A stretch of DNA of 64,000 bases from Tetragenococcus halophilus subsp. halophilus DSM 20339 (lineage in GTDB: Bacteria > Bacillota > Bacilli > Lactobacillales > Enterococcaceae): assembly GCF_003841405.1 (NCBI RefSeq), contig NZ_PXYA01000001.1, forward strand, positions 558,001-622,000, written 5' to 3'. Made by a program: the position numbers and the translations under genes. Position 1 is the first letter of the stretch, and the number at the start of each line of letters is the position of its first letter. Below the pieces are notes generated by a model. The model had not been told where the DNA came from. It saw only the letters and a program-made list of their open reading frames with translations, and made no database searches. Below, one piece after another: positions 48,384 to 58,294 of this stretch.

Positions 48384-50652
48384 TAGTTGTCCCCTCTTTT
48401 TCTGTATGAGCAAAAATTGGTTCAATCTGCCAGATATCTTCTGCATAAGCTTTAACTGTTTCATCTGCCGAAAAACCACCAGCATTTGCAATATTTGCTA
48501 AACTCTTTTTCTGCCATAAAACCGAATCTTTATAATCACGATTGATTTTTTCTTGCGCTTGAGCGTAATCTCGAAAATCTCGTAACAAAAAGTACTCGTC
48601 ATTAAACTTCAATAAAGAATCAAAAATTTCTCGTCCCTCAATTTCAACATTTGGAATAGTGCCATCAACAAATGCGTTTAAAATTCTTTGCAGTTCTTCA
48701 TCTTCGTCATAAATCTTTTGCGAAGAATAATCTTGCTTTTCATAGTAATCATATACCTCTTTTTCGGTTAAGCCAAAAATGTAGATATTTTTATCGCCAA
48801 CAGCGTCCTTGATTTCTATATTTGCGCCATCCAGTGTAGCAAGAGTTATAGCGCCATTAAGCATCAATTTCATATTACTAGTCCCCGATGCTTCTTTGGA
48901 GGCCAATGAAATTTGTTCACTAACATCAGCTGCTGGAATAATTTTTTCAGCTAAAGAAACATTGTAATTTGATAGAAAGACTACTTTGATTTTATCTTGT
49001 ATCTCAGGGTCGTTGTTAATCATATTCGCTGTTTCATTGATCGCTTTGATAATTGATTTAGCGTAAGTATAGCTGGGTGCTGCTTTAGCGCCAAAGATAA
49101 ACACACGAGGTGTAATATCTATCTCTGGATTGTCTTTTATTTCGAAATATATCTTTAAAATATGAAGCAAGTTCATTAACTGACGTTTATAAGCATGAAG
49201 TCGTTTAATTTGTACATCAAATATTGCATCAGCTGATACCTCGATGCCCGTTGTCTTCAATATATATACAGCAAGTTCTTCTTTTTTCTTTCTTTTTGCG
49301 TCACGCAGTTTTTCTAAAGCTTTCTTATCGTTTTGATAATTCATTAATCGTTTTAAATCTTGTGGGTTTTTCCGCCAAGAATCACCGATCAATTCATCCA
49401 TAACAGCTGACAAAGGCTCATTAGCTAGCTGCATCCAGCGACGCTCTGTAATACCATTTGTCTTATTATTAAAACGCTCAGGATAAATATTATAAAAATC
49501 ACGTAAAACAATTGTCTTCAATAAATCAGAATGCATTTTCGCCACGCCATTGGTACTATGGCTACCGATAATTGCCAAGTGTGCCATATAGACTTGGTCA
49601 TTTTGTAACAAACGGGTCCTTTGAATCAGATCTTGTGGATGAATGCCTTGCATAGACATAACATAACGACGGTCAATCTCTTCAATAATTTGATAAATTC
49701 TTGGCACAACCCGTTTCATCAGATAAATTGGCCATTTTTCTAAAGCTTCTGCCATAATTGTATGGTTGGTGTAGCTTAGCACTTTGACCGTGATATCCCA
49801 AGCAAACTCCCAGTTAATTCCATTTTCATCCATCAATATGCGCATTAACTCGGGGACACACATGGCAAGATGTGTGTCATTAATGTGAATAGCAATTTTT
49901 TCACTTAATGAATGCCAAGGAAGATTGAGCTTTTTATAATAACGAATGATACTTTGAAGCCCTGCTGATACAAAAAAGTATTCTTGTGCTAAGCGTACTA
50001 AACGACCGCTTTCCTGTGAATCATCAGGGTATAAAACAGCAGTCAAATCTTCAATTGTACGCCTTTCATCAAGGCTTTGATATTTAGCTTCTTCTGAAAC
50101 AAGGATTTCTACACTCCACAAACGCATTGTATTTACAATTCCGTTTTGATAACCGATCATCCCTGTATCATAAGGCACTGCACGTACAGTAGTTTGATTT
50201 TCTTCGATAGCTTGTAGTTTGCCATTGGAAAGACGTTTCATATAAACATTACCGAATAAATGTACATCGCAAGCTTTACTTTCACGACGAATCTCCCAAA
50301 CATTCCCTCTTTTTAACCATTCATCAGGAAGTTCGACTTGATAACCATCGACAAACTGCTGTTTAAACAATCCATAGTCGTAACGAATGCCATTCCCATT
50401 TCCAGGCAAACCACAAGAAGCGATCGAATCCATAAAGCATGAAGCAAGCCTTCCTAAACCACCGTTACCTAAAGCCATATCTCTTTCAACATCAGCTAAT
50501 TCGTCCAGGTCAATATTGATATCAGCTAAGGTGGTTCTTACTTCTTCTAAAATCCCTAAATTTAATAAATTACTTTTTAGTAATTTTCCAGGCAAAAACT
50601 CAATCGAAAAATAATAAACTTGTTTTTGCTCTTCTACCAGATAGTTTTTCCA
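48364..50652 (-). pseudogene. glgP: Glycogen phosphorylase, 5'-truncated by the IS
   Basis: The frame is open from 50652 (W-K-N-Y-L-V-E-E-Q-K-Q-V-Y-Y-F-S-I-E-F-L...), giving about 762 residues of a normal 800. Roughly the first 45-50 residues, the start codon and ribosome-binding site are missing, and a TAG immediately precedes the remnant at the IS junction. The remaining protein has the PLP site EASGTSNMKLMLNGAITLATLDGAN with its Lys intact. An internal TTG (50595) lacks a ribosome-binding site. Because the break is only N-terminal and the rest undamaged, the event is probably recent. Likely non-functional, unless translated from a fusion start. Confidence 0.85.
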
Positions 50653-52036
50653 CTAGTGGTGCATGAAACATTTTAAATTCACTCATTATGTTTCACACTA
50701 TTTCCATCCATAAAAAAATCCTTTATACTGGTCTTGGATGACTTATCCAAGACCAATACAAAGGACAAACACATGGATAAGTATAAAACAATTTCAGCTT
50801 TTAATAAATGGTTTTCGAATATTATTTTAAAAAAATTACCTTTTTCTATTCGTGAGAAAATTTCTCAAGCCGACAAGTATCATAAAAAGTTTGATTTTGA
50901 ACACTTTTTGAAAGTGTTTCTCTATGGCATCGACAATGAGTGCGAAAGTTTACGTGAAATAGATACAGCGTTTGTTTCCCCTGATCTACAACAGACCATG
51001 GCGTTAGATGCCATTAGTCATTCGCAGCTTTCCCGTGAGCTCGCCCAGATGGACGACGAAATTTTGTGGGCGATTTTCGCACAGTTACTGGAAAAAGCAC
51101 GGTCAAAAATACCGGTGACCAAACGAAACGCACTCTATCTCGTGGATTCTTCCACTTTTTCGTTAAATACCACTCGGTACCCTTGGGCAGACTTTCGCTC
51201 AACCAAAGCGGGGATCAAGCTTCACTTAAAACTCTGTTTTATGGATAAAGAGCACTTGTATCCGGATCAGTTTGAAGTCACGAATGCGGTAGAACATGAT
51301 GACAATCACTTAGAAGTTTTTGTCAATCAACCGGAAGCGACCTATATCTTTGATCGTGGCTATATTGATTACGAGCGACTGGACGAGATGGAAGCTGACG
51401 GCTACTTTTTCGTCACAAGAGTGAAGAAAAATGCCAAAGTTCATGTCCTAGAAACTTATGAACCTTCTCAGAGTAAAAACATTTTGCGTGACCAAATGGT
51501 AGTGTTAGGCACTCAGGTTTATTTCACTTCCCCGTTTCGCTTGGTCACGATTCAGGATGAAAAAGGAAAACAATTACGCTTTGTCACCAACCGTTTTGAT
51601 GTGACCGCCCAAGAAGTGGCCGACATGTACAAAGCGAGATGGCAAATTGAACTATTTTTTAAGCATATCAAGCAACATATGACGATTAAAAAGCTATTTT
51701 CATACAGTGAAAAAGGGGTAAGCAATCAAATCATTCTCGCCATGATTGCCAGTCTATTGACGTATTTACTCAAAGTAGAGACAGGAAGTAAGAAATCCCC
51801 GTTCCAAATCAAGCGCCTATTAAAACATCTGCTTTTTCAACCTTTTGAAGAATTGTGGGTATTACTCGTTCCTACGTGACGAAATAGCATTTGTCGTCGT
51901 TGCAACAGTATTCAGATAAATAATGAAAAAATTTTTTCTGGAAAAGTCATCCCTTGCGTAAGCATTTGATTTTTTTGTCATTTTTTAGAAAAAGTTAACA
52001 TCTGAATATTCTGATTATATTAATGCACCACTAGTG
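50651..52036 (+). mobile_element. IS4-family insertion sequence in the glycogen operon
   Basis: About 1.37-1.39 kb. It is bounded by a 14-bp inverted repeat CACTAGTGGTGCAT (50651-50664 and the complement at 52023-52036). The outer eight bases, CACTAGTG, are self-complementary, so they could instead be an 8-bp target duplication, with the IS at 50659-52028. One transposase gene is inside. The flanks are different genes, glgD on the right and glgP on the left, so a simple insertion does not explain the structure; a deletion accompanied or followed it. Confidence 0.85.
50773..51879 (+). CDS. IS4-family transposase
   Basis: 368 residues from ATG 50773 (AAAGGA eight bases upstream; an in-frame ATG 13 codons earlier has none). 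DDE catalytic set: Asp in LYLVDSSTF, Asp in YIFDRGYIDYERL, and the IS4 signature Y(2)R(3)E(6)K in YKARWQIELFFKHIK. Full length and apparently intact, so the element may be active. Confidence 0.93.
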   Translation: MDKYKTISAFNKWFSNIILKKLPFSIREKISQADKYHKKFDFEHFLKVFLYGIDNECESLREIDTAFVSPDLQQTMALDAISHSQLSRELAQMDDEILWAIFAQLLEKARSKIPVTKRNALYLVDSSTFSLNTTRYPWADFRSTKAGIKLHLKLCFMDKEHLYPDQFEVTNAVEHDDNHLEVFVNQPEATYIFDRGYIDYERLDEMEADGYFFVTRVKKNAKVHVLETYEPSQSKNILRDQMVVLGTQVYFTSPFRLVTIQDEKGKQLRFVTNRFDVTAQEVADMYKARWQIELFFKHIKQHMTIKKLFSYSEKGVSNQIILAMIASLLTYLLKVETGSKKSPFQIKRLLKHLLFQPFEELWVLLVPT

Positions 52037-52636
52037 AGTTTTAATAATAAAAATATCGGCGCACAGATTTACCTCACTCTGAGTTGTCGCATCTTTAGCA
52101 AAAGTCTTCTCACTAATCGTATGCTCATCATCTAATGTAAGTAAAATGTCATCACTATTTGTTTTTTCTAGATCTATTTTTTTATAAACGACTGTCATAT
52201 CGCAATTTCGTGCTTGATGAATATGCAGAAGTGTTTTTAAATCAATATTACATAAAATTTTACTTCCCATATAAACAGCGTATTCTGATTTTGATTTGCG
52301 TAGATAGTCAATTAAAACATCATAATAACTGCTATTATTATCATCTTGACGAACGAAGTTTTGATAAGTATGGATAAAAAAGCGGTTTTGGATACCATCT
52401 AAATTCCACTCTTTTCCACCACCTACATGGTCAAAAACCGATTGCGTTTCCCCTTCATTAAATACCATAAAAAGTGATTTTATGTTTGCGTTGGCAATAT
52501 TTGATAAGTTAAAGTCAATTAAACGATATTTACCATCAAAAGGCAAGGTGGCTAACGGACGATTTTTTATTAAAGGCATTAATTCTTTATATCTATGCAA
52601 ATTACCTACCAAAGCACACATCTTATTAGTCTTCAT
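52031..52636 (-). pseudogene. glgD: glgD (glucose-1-phosphate adenylyltransferase regulatory subunit), 3'-truncated by the IS
   Basis: The first ~199 of about 380 codons: [62 protein letters not shown]..., ending NLCADIFIIKTH at a TAG inside the IS terminal repeat. The nucleotidyltransferase core is cut and the left-handed beta-helix is lost. GlgD is the non-catalytic partner of GlgC in Firmicutes. It overlaps the glgC stop by 11 bp. Probably no stable product. Confidence 0.93.
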
Positions 52637-53768
52637 CCATGGTCACCCCAATCACTTCATTATAGCCCAGTACTTCTATCTCATCAGTACCATCGATCAC
52701 AGCATTATCACCGATAATTGCATTTTCGCCGATAATCGCTCGTTTAACGATCACGTTTTTACCGATAGTCGCCCCTGACATAATGACACTGTCAGATACA
52801 CTAGCGCCATCTTTTATTTGCACATCGTCAGATAAGACACTATGTTTTACATCTCCAGCAACATAACATCCATCTGAAATCAACGAATCTTTAGCTGACC
52901 CCATTTCCGTGATAAAGTGAGGCGGGGAAATATGGTTTTTAGAATAAACACGCCATCCTTTATCTCGGATATCTAGTTCCATCTCCGGATCTAAAAATTC
53001 CATATTCGCTTCCCATAAAGACTCAATTGTTCCCACATCTTTCCAATAGCCATCAAAACGATAAGCGATCACGTTTTCTCCGCTATCAAGATAAGCAGGG
53101 ATCACATGTTTACCAAAATCACTCATCGTACTATCTTTGGCAAAACCAGTACGTAAAATACTCCGTAGTCTTCCCCAGTTAAAAATATAGATCCCCATTG
53201 AAGCTAAATTACTCTTAGGATTTTCCGGTTTTTCTTCAAATTCGATAATCCGTCCATTTTCATCTGTATTCATAATGCCAAATCTAGAAGCATCTTTAAA
53301 TGGCACTTCAATAACAGCTACTGAAAGGGACGCCCTTTTTTCTTTATGGTTTTCCAGCATCGCTTCATAGTCCATCTTATAAATATGATCACCTGATAAA
53401 ATTAAAACATATTGAGGATCTAGTTGATCAATATATTCCATATTTTGATAAATCGCATGCGCTGTTCCTTCAAACCACTTACTTCCTTCTGAACTTGAAT
53501 AAGGTTGTAAAATTGTCGCTCCTGAATCAATTCCATCCAAGCCCCAACTGGCACCATTTCCAATATGGGCATTTAATTCTAAGGGTTGGTATTGCGTAAC
53601 AACACCTACATTGTTAATTCCCGAATTAGCGCAATTACTCAATGTAAAATCAATAATCCGATAACGTCCACCAAAGGGAACTGCAGGCTTAGCCATATTT
53701 TTGGTTAATTTTCCTAATCGTGTTCCTTGTCCACCTGCTAATATCATAGCTACTGTCTCTGTTTTCAT
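52626..53768 (-). CDS. glgC: Glucose-1-phosphate adenylyltransferase, catalytic subunit
   Basis: 380 residues, full length: [30 protein letters not shown] (nucleotidyltransferase loop and substrate site), [11 protein letters not shown] (metal Asp), [10 protein letters not shown] and the C-terminal left-handed beta-helix. It makes ADP-glucose, the glycogen synthase donor. Between glgB and the truncated glgD. With glgA absent the product would have no obvious use. Confidence 0.96.
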   Translation of the reverse strand: MKTETVAMILAGGQGTRLGKLTKNMAKPAVPFGGRYRIIDFTLSNCANSGINNVGVVTQYQPLELNAHIGNGASWGLDGIDSGATILQPYSSSEGSKWFEGTAHAIYQNMEYIDQLDPQYVLILSGDHIYKMDYEAMLENHKEKRASLSVAVIEVPFKDASRFGIMNTDENGRIIEFEEKPENPKSNLASMGIYIFNWGRLRSILRTGFAKDSTMSDFGKHVIPAYLDSGENVIAYRFDGYWKDVGTIESLWEANMEFLDPEMELDIRDKGWRVYSKNHISPPHFITEMGSAKDSLISDGCYVAGDVKHSVLSDDVQIKDGASVSDSVIMSGATIGKNVIVKRAIIGENAIIGDNAVIDGTDEIEVLGYNEVIGVTMDED

Positions 53769-53817
53769 GATTACGGTGAAAACACCTTTCCTCCTCTCAA
53801 TAATCCTACTTCTTTTC

Positions 53818-55704
53818 TTATTTCATTTGAATTTCCTCAGGTTTAATAATAAGTGCACCTAAAGCGGGTAAAACCGTCTGTATCTGCTGATTAAACTGTT
53901 TAAATGGCTGATCAATACTTTGACAGCGACTATTATTTTTAGTCCAAGTACCACCAAATTCAATTTTTTCTGTATTCAATACTTCTTGATAACTTCCTGG
54001 ATAAGGAACACCGATCGCAAAATCTTGTCTTTCTACAGGCGTTAGATTTAGCGCTATAATAAGAAAATCCCTTTTGGTTTTTGATTTACGTATAAAAGTC
54101 AATACACTCTCTGCGGTATTATCAGCATCAATTAATTCTACAGTTTCCGCTGTATCCTCTAATTCCCATAGGCTACGCTCATCTTTATACAAGGAATTTA
54201 GTTTAGCAGTAAAATGTTGCATTTTATTATTCAGTTCATCTTCCAGATCCACCCATTCCAAACCTTCATTATATTTCCACTCGAGAAACTGACCCCATTC
54301 ACTTCCCATAAAGAGGATTTTTTTGCCCGGATGTGTCATCATAAAAGTATACATATTTCGTAATTGAGCAAATTGTTTATAACGATCGCCCCACATTTTA
54401 TGCATTAAACTTTTTTTACCATGAACAACTTCATCATGAGAAAAAGGAAGAATGTAATGTTCATTCATCATATACATGAAAGAAAAGGTCAATAAATGGA
54501 AATTATCTTTACGGAAAACAGGATCCATTTCATAAAAACGTAGTACATCATTCATCCAACCCATATTCCATTTATAATCAAAGCCCAATGCGCCACTTTC
54601 AATCATACCGGTAATTTGGGTTTCCGAGCTGCTTTCTTCAGCCATCATAACAGTTTGTGGAAAGGCAAGTTTAATGACAGCATTAAGTTTTTGTAGAAAA
54701 TAGAAGCCTTCAAAATTTCGATTGCCTCCTTCATGATTAGGCTGCCATGGACCTTCGTCATAATCTAAATACAACATGCTAGTAACGGCATCCACACGCA
54801 TACCATCAAGATGGTAAACATCTAGCCAAAATAATGCACTTGAAATCAAGAAACTCTGTACCTGTGGTTTACCAAGATCAAAACAAATGGTTCCCCAACG
54901 AATGTTATGCGCTCGGTTTGGATCTTCATACTCAAAAGTTGGTGTTCCATCATAATAAGGTAATGTATCCTCATTAACACAAAAATGAGCAGGCACCCAA
55001 TCCACAAATACACCAATATTATTCTTATGACAAGAATCTACAAAATCACGAAACTCAACTGGTGTACCATAATAAGAAGATAATGCAAAAAAACCTGTTA
55101 ATTGGTAACCCCAAGAGGCGCCAAGAAGGTGTTCCATCAACGGGAGAAATTCAATATGTGTATAGTCCATTTCCTTAACATAAGGAATGAGCTCTTCTTC
55201 TAACTCTTTAAAAGTATAAGGCTGCCCACTTTCATCATGCTTCCAAGAGCTAGCATGAACTTCGTAAATATTCATAGGGCGTTTCAATGTTTGTGTCTTT
55301 TTTTGACGACCACGCCATAAATTATCATGCCATTTTTTTTCAGGAATAGTATAAATGACTGCTGCTGTTCCAGGTCTTTCTTCAAAACGAACCGCAAAAG
55401 GGTCAATTTTCATAATTTTACGACCATTTGCTTGTTGAACTAAAAATTTATACAATTGTCCTTCTTCCGCCAAGGAAGTTGCAAGCTCCCATACGCCTGA
55501 TTTTTCTCTTTTTTCCATGGGCAAAGACTCATCCCAGTCATTAAAATCTCCTATCAAATATACTTGCTGGGCATGAGGCGCCCATACTCGAAAAACGTAT
55601 CCGTTTTCATTTTTGTGAACACCTAAAAAATGTTGAACATAAAAGTTTTCTCCCGTTAAAAAACGTTGTTCAGCTTCTAAGACTTCTTTACTTGATTCAA
55701 GCAT
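53818..55704 (-). CDS. glgB: 1,4-alpha-glucan branching enzyme
   Basis: 628 residues: CBM48 N-terminal domain ([24 protein letters not shown]), GH13 barrel with [32 protein letters not shown] (nucleophile), MMAEESSSE (Glu), [14 protein letters not shown], and a C-terminal beta domain. It forms alpha-1,6 branches. First gene of the operon, promoter at 55.8 kb. Confidence 0.97.
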   Translation of the reverse strand: MLESSKEVLEAEQRFLTGENFYVQHFLGVHKNENGYVFRVWAPHAQQVYLIGDFNDWDESLPMEKREKSGVWELATSLAEEGQLYKFLVQQANGRKIMKIDPFAVRFEERPGTAAVIYTIPEKKWHDNLWRGRQKKTQTLKRPMNIYEVHASSWKHDESGQPYTFKELEEELIPYVKEMDYTHIEFLPLMEHLLGASWGYQLTGFFALSSYYGTPVEFRDFVDSCHKNNIGVFVDWVPAHFCVNEDTLPYYDGTPTFEYEDPNRAHNIRWGTICFDLGKPQVQSFLISSALFWLDVYHLDGMRVDAVTSMLYLDYDEGPWQPNHEGGNRNFEGFYFLQKLNAVIKLAFPQTVMMAEESSSETQITGMIESGALGFDYKWNMGWMNDVLRFYEMDPVFRKDNFHLLTFSFMYMMNEHYILPFSHDEVVHGKKSLMHKMWGDRYKQFAQLRNMYTFMMTHPGKKILFMGSEWGQFLEWKYNEGLEWVDLEDELNNKMQHFTAKLNSLYKDERSLWELEDTAETVELIDADNTAESVLTFIRKSKTKRDFLIIALNLTPVERQDFAIGVPYPGSYQEVLNTEKIEFGGTWTKNNSRCQSIDQPFKQFNQQIQTVLPALGALIIKPEEIQMK

Positions 55705-55793
55705 ATCAACCCTCCTTTAAAAAATAACGAAAAAATACCTACTAAAAACAAGTGCGTTTATTTAGCATAATTTGAACTTTTGTTTCTATGTCT

Positions 55794-55820
55794 ATTATAT
55801 CATAATCACAATTTTTTCAA
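55794..55820 (-). promoter_or_regulatory. Promoter of the glgB operon
   Basis: Extended -10 TGATATAAT (55794-55802) with -35 TTGAAA (55815-55820) at 15-base spacing, about 90 bases upstream of glgB; a long leader follows. Confidence 0.6.
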
Positions 55821-56174
55821 ATGAATTTTTTTATTATTCTAAAAATTAACAAAATTAAAAAAGTTTTTTAAATTACGTCGATAAAAATGACATTTACGAA
55901 AGCATTTTCAAAATATATGAAATAAAACTTTAGCTTTATCCCCGATTCTTTTTCAAAATTTTTATAAATAAATACGATAAAATCAGTAATTTTCATTATA
56001 TGCAGAAAAATTTTATTTTTAACAAATTTAGCTTCTTTCATTTTTTTCATAAAGTATAAAAGAACCATTCTGAATTTTCTTTAAAACAAATATTTTCTAA
56101 AGGGAAAAATAACTGGGAAAATACAATAAAAAAGTTTTTCAGTCAGATTAAATAGCGTGGTATAAAATAATTAA
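55821..56174. other. AT-rich region between glgB and ppaC
   Basis: About 350 bases, strongly A/T-rich, with no recognisable gene, repeat or RNA structure. Short ORFs here have no ribosome-binding site and I do not support them. Confidence 0.5.
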
Positions 56175-56221
56175 AAAACGTCTTAAAATAAAAGCATTCA
56201 CTTTATATTTTAAGACGTTTT
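56175..56221 (-). terminator. Terminator after ppaC
   Basis: 16-bp stem AAAACGTCTTAAAATA / TATTTTAAGACGTTTT with a 15-base loop, directly after the ppaC stop. Confidence 0.85.
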
Positions 56222-56231
56222 AATTTAAATT

Positions 56232-57158
56232 TTATTGAAAGCTTTCTGTTAAAGGAGGCACAACTTGTTTTTTACGAGATACAACACCTTTTAGAAATGC
56301 TCTATGGTTATTTAGAGTAACATTAAATGCTTTTTCAATCTTTTCTATAGGATCCCCCACAACAAGTAGTTCTGAATCGCTATCTAAAATATTAGTAACA
56401 AGCAAAACGAATAAATCATAGTTGTTTTCTTTATTTGCTTTTTCCATAGCTTGTTCAAGTTCAGTTTGACGCTTGAAAACTTCTTCTAAGTCTACAGTAT
56501 TTACCTGTGCAATACGTACATTTTTATCGCTCATTGGAAAGCTTTTAGCGTCCATATCCATTAACTCTTCGGCTGATTTGTTTGTAAGATTAGTTCCTGC
56601 TTTAAGCATTTCCAAACCATAAGTATCAGTATCCACTTCGGCAATATTTGCTAATTCTTTAGCAGCATCGATATCCTCTTGTGTGCATGTTGGTGATTTA
56701 AACAATAAGGTATCAGAGATAATGGCTGACAGCATAATACCAGCAACTGCTTTTGTTGGTGCTAAACCAGCTTCTTTATATAACTTCAAAATAATAGTAC
56801 TAGTACATCCTACAGGTTCAGCGCGATAGTATAGTGGATCAGCTGTTTGGAAATTGGATATACGATGGTGATCGATCACTGATAAGATTTTAATATCTTC
56901 AATATCAGCTACACTTTGTTGAAATTCATTATGATCAACAAGCATTACATCATTTGTTTGATCGCCAGCTTTAGCAATCACTCTAGGTGCTTGAAGATTA
57001 AAATAATCCAAAGCAAACTGCGTTTCTTCTCCAACTTTTCCTAAAGCAACAGCTTCAGTATCTTGTCCTTTTTGTTTTTGTAATTCAGAAAAAGCAATAG
57101 CCGCCCCAATCGCATCTGTGTCAGGATTTTGGTGACCAAAAACTAAAATCTTTGCCAT
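56232..57158 (-). CDS. ppaC: Manganese-dependent inorganic pyrophosphatase
   Basis: 308 residues, DHH-family family II pyrophosphatase: HQNPDTDAIGAA, LVDHNEFQQS, IDHHRISNF (DHH) and the C-terminal SRKKQVVPPL substrate loop. It hydrolyses PPi, driving biosynthesis. The start ATG 57158 has GGAGTG upstream; the in-frame GTG three codons earlier lies in the ribosome-binding site. Single gene. Confidence 0.96.
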   Translation of the reverse strand: MAKILVFGHQNPDTDAIGAAIAFSELQKQKGQDTEAVALGKVGEETQFALDYFNLQAPRVIAKAGDQTNDVMLVDHNEFQQSVADIEDIKILSVIDHHRISNFQTADPLYYRAEPVGCTSTIILKLYKEAGLAPTKAVAGIMLSAIISDTLLFKSPTCTQEDIDAAKELANIAEVDTDTYGLEMLKAGTNLTNKSAEELMDMDAKSFPMSDKNVRIAQVNTVDLEEVFKRQTELEQAMEKANKENNYDLFVLLVTNILDSDSELLVVGDPIEKIEKAFNVTLNNHRAFLKGVVSRKKQVVPPLTESFQ

Positions 57159-57338
57159 AACTTTCACTCCAATCTTTCAATTCAATAATAATGATAGCAA
57201 AAACTTCTAAAAATTTCCATGATTTTCACAAACAGAAGTAAAACAAGGAAATGTTAATCCATTATTTGTTTGAGTTAGTAAAATATTTTCCACTGATCTT
57301 TAAGCTATTCCTTCTTAGTGACTCTTCTAAAATGAGAA

Positions 57339-57366
57339 AAACACTGAAAAAATGTTTTCAGTGTTT
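57339..57366 (-). terminator. Terminator after pflA
   Basis: 12-bp stem AAACACTGAAAA / TTTTCAGTGTTT, 4-base loop, 6 bases past the pflA stop. Confidence 0.8.
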
Positions 57367-57371
57367 CTTCT

Positions 57372-58139
57372 TTATCTTGTTTGATATCCAGTGTATTGGT
57401 CCACTTGAAGAATTTTTTTCGCATTTTCCACCCGGTCTTGTCCTGGAGGTTCGATTCCTTCTAGTGGATATTTTAGATTTAATTCATCCCATTTATAGCG
57501 ACCCATCGTATGATAAGGTAAAATTTCAACTTTATCCACATTATTTAAAGACTGAATGAATTCATTTAAACGATCCAAAAACTCATCATAGTCACTACGA
57601 AATGGCACTAACACATGACGAACCCAAACAGGTTTACCAATTTCTGATAGATATTGAGCCATCTCCAAAATATTTTCGTTCCCATGTTTAGTTAATTTTT
57701 TATGTTGAACGGTATCAATATGTTTGATATCAAACAATAATAGATCCGTGTAGTTCATTAATTCCTCAAACTTACTAAAAAAAGGCTCTTTTCTGGTAAA
57801 AGGATTCCCACAAGTATCCAGTGTAGTATTTATCCCTTTATCCTTAGCTTTTTTAAATAAGTCAATTAAGAAATCTATTTGTAATAAAGGTTCACCACCA
57901 CTTACAGTAATTCCCCCTTTTTCACCCCAGTAAGCACGATAATTTAACGCTTCATCAAGCACATCGTCGGCAGTACGCATTTGTGCTTTTTTGGAATTAA
58001 TATTCCAAGTATCAGGGTTATGGCAAAATTGGCAGCGCATACGACAACCTTGCGCAAAGATAACAAAACGAACGCCCGGTCCGTCTACTGTACCAAAATT
58101 TTCTGTAGAATGGATTCGACCCATAATTGGATCTGTCAT
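57372..58139 (-). CDS. pflA: Pyruvate formate-lyase-activating enzyme
   Basis: About 255 residues, radical-SAM enzyme: iron-sulphur CxxxCxxC at C32/C36/C39 in GCRMRCQFCHNPDTW, and ITVSGGEPLLQ (SAM contact). It makes the glycyl radical of PflB anaerobically. The start ATG 58139 has AGAGGG upstream; an in-frame ATG 12 codons earlier lacks one. It follows pflB with a hairpin between them. Confidence 0.95.
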   Translation of the reverse strand: MTDPIMGRIHSTENFGTVDGPGVRFVIFAQGCRMRCQFCHNPDTWNINSKKAQMRTADDVLDEALNYRAYWGEKGGITVSGGEPLLQIDFLIDLFKKAKDKGINTTLDTCGNPFTRKEPFFSKFEELMNYTDLLLFDIKHIDTVQHKKLTKHGNENILEMAQYLSEIGKPVWVRHVLVPFRSDYDEFLDRLNEFIQSLNNVDKVEILPYHTMGRYKWDELNLKYPLEGIEPPGQDRVENAKKILQVDQYTGYQTR

Positions 58140-58256
58140 AAAAATCCCTCTTTCATTAGAAAAGCAAAACAACAACTAGTTAAGTGTTTATTTGCTGTAA
58201 TTTATAAAATCGGTGGTTATTTAAGCATGGCTAGCTTTTTAACCATTATTTAAAAA

Positions 58257-58283
58257 GAGGGCAACAAGAGCCTTGTCACCCTC
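58257..58283 (-). terminator. Hairpin between pflB and pflA
   Basis: Stem GAGGGCAACAAG / CTTGTCACCCTC (one mismatch) after pflB, with a short T-run; it could terminate partially, lowering pflA relative to pflB. Confidence 0.65.
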
Positions 58284-58294
58284 AAAAAGCTTCT

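Noticed and set aside
55868-56068. 66-codon reading between glgB and ppaC
   Set aside because: The composition simply reflects A/T richness; no ribosome-binding site or promoter is associated.
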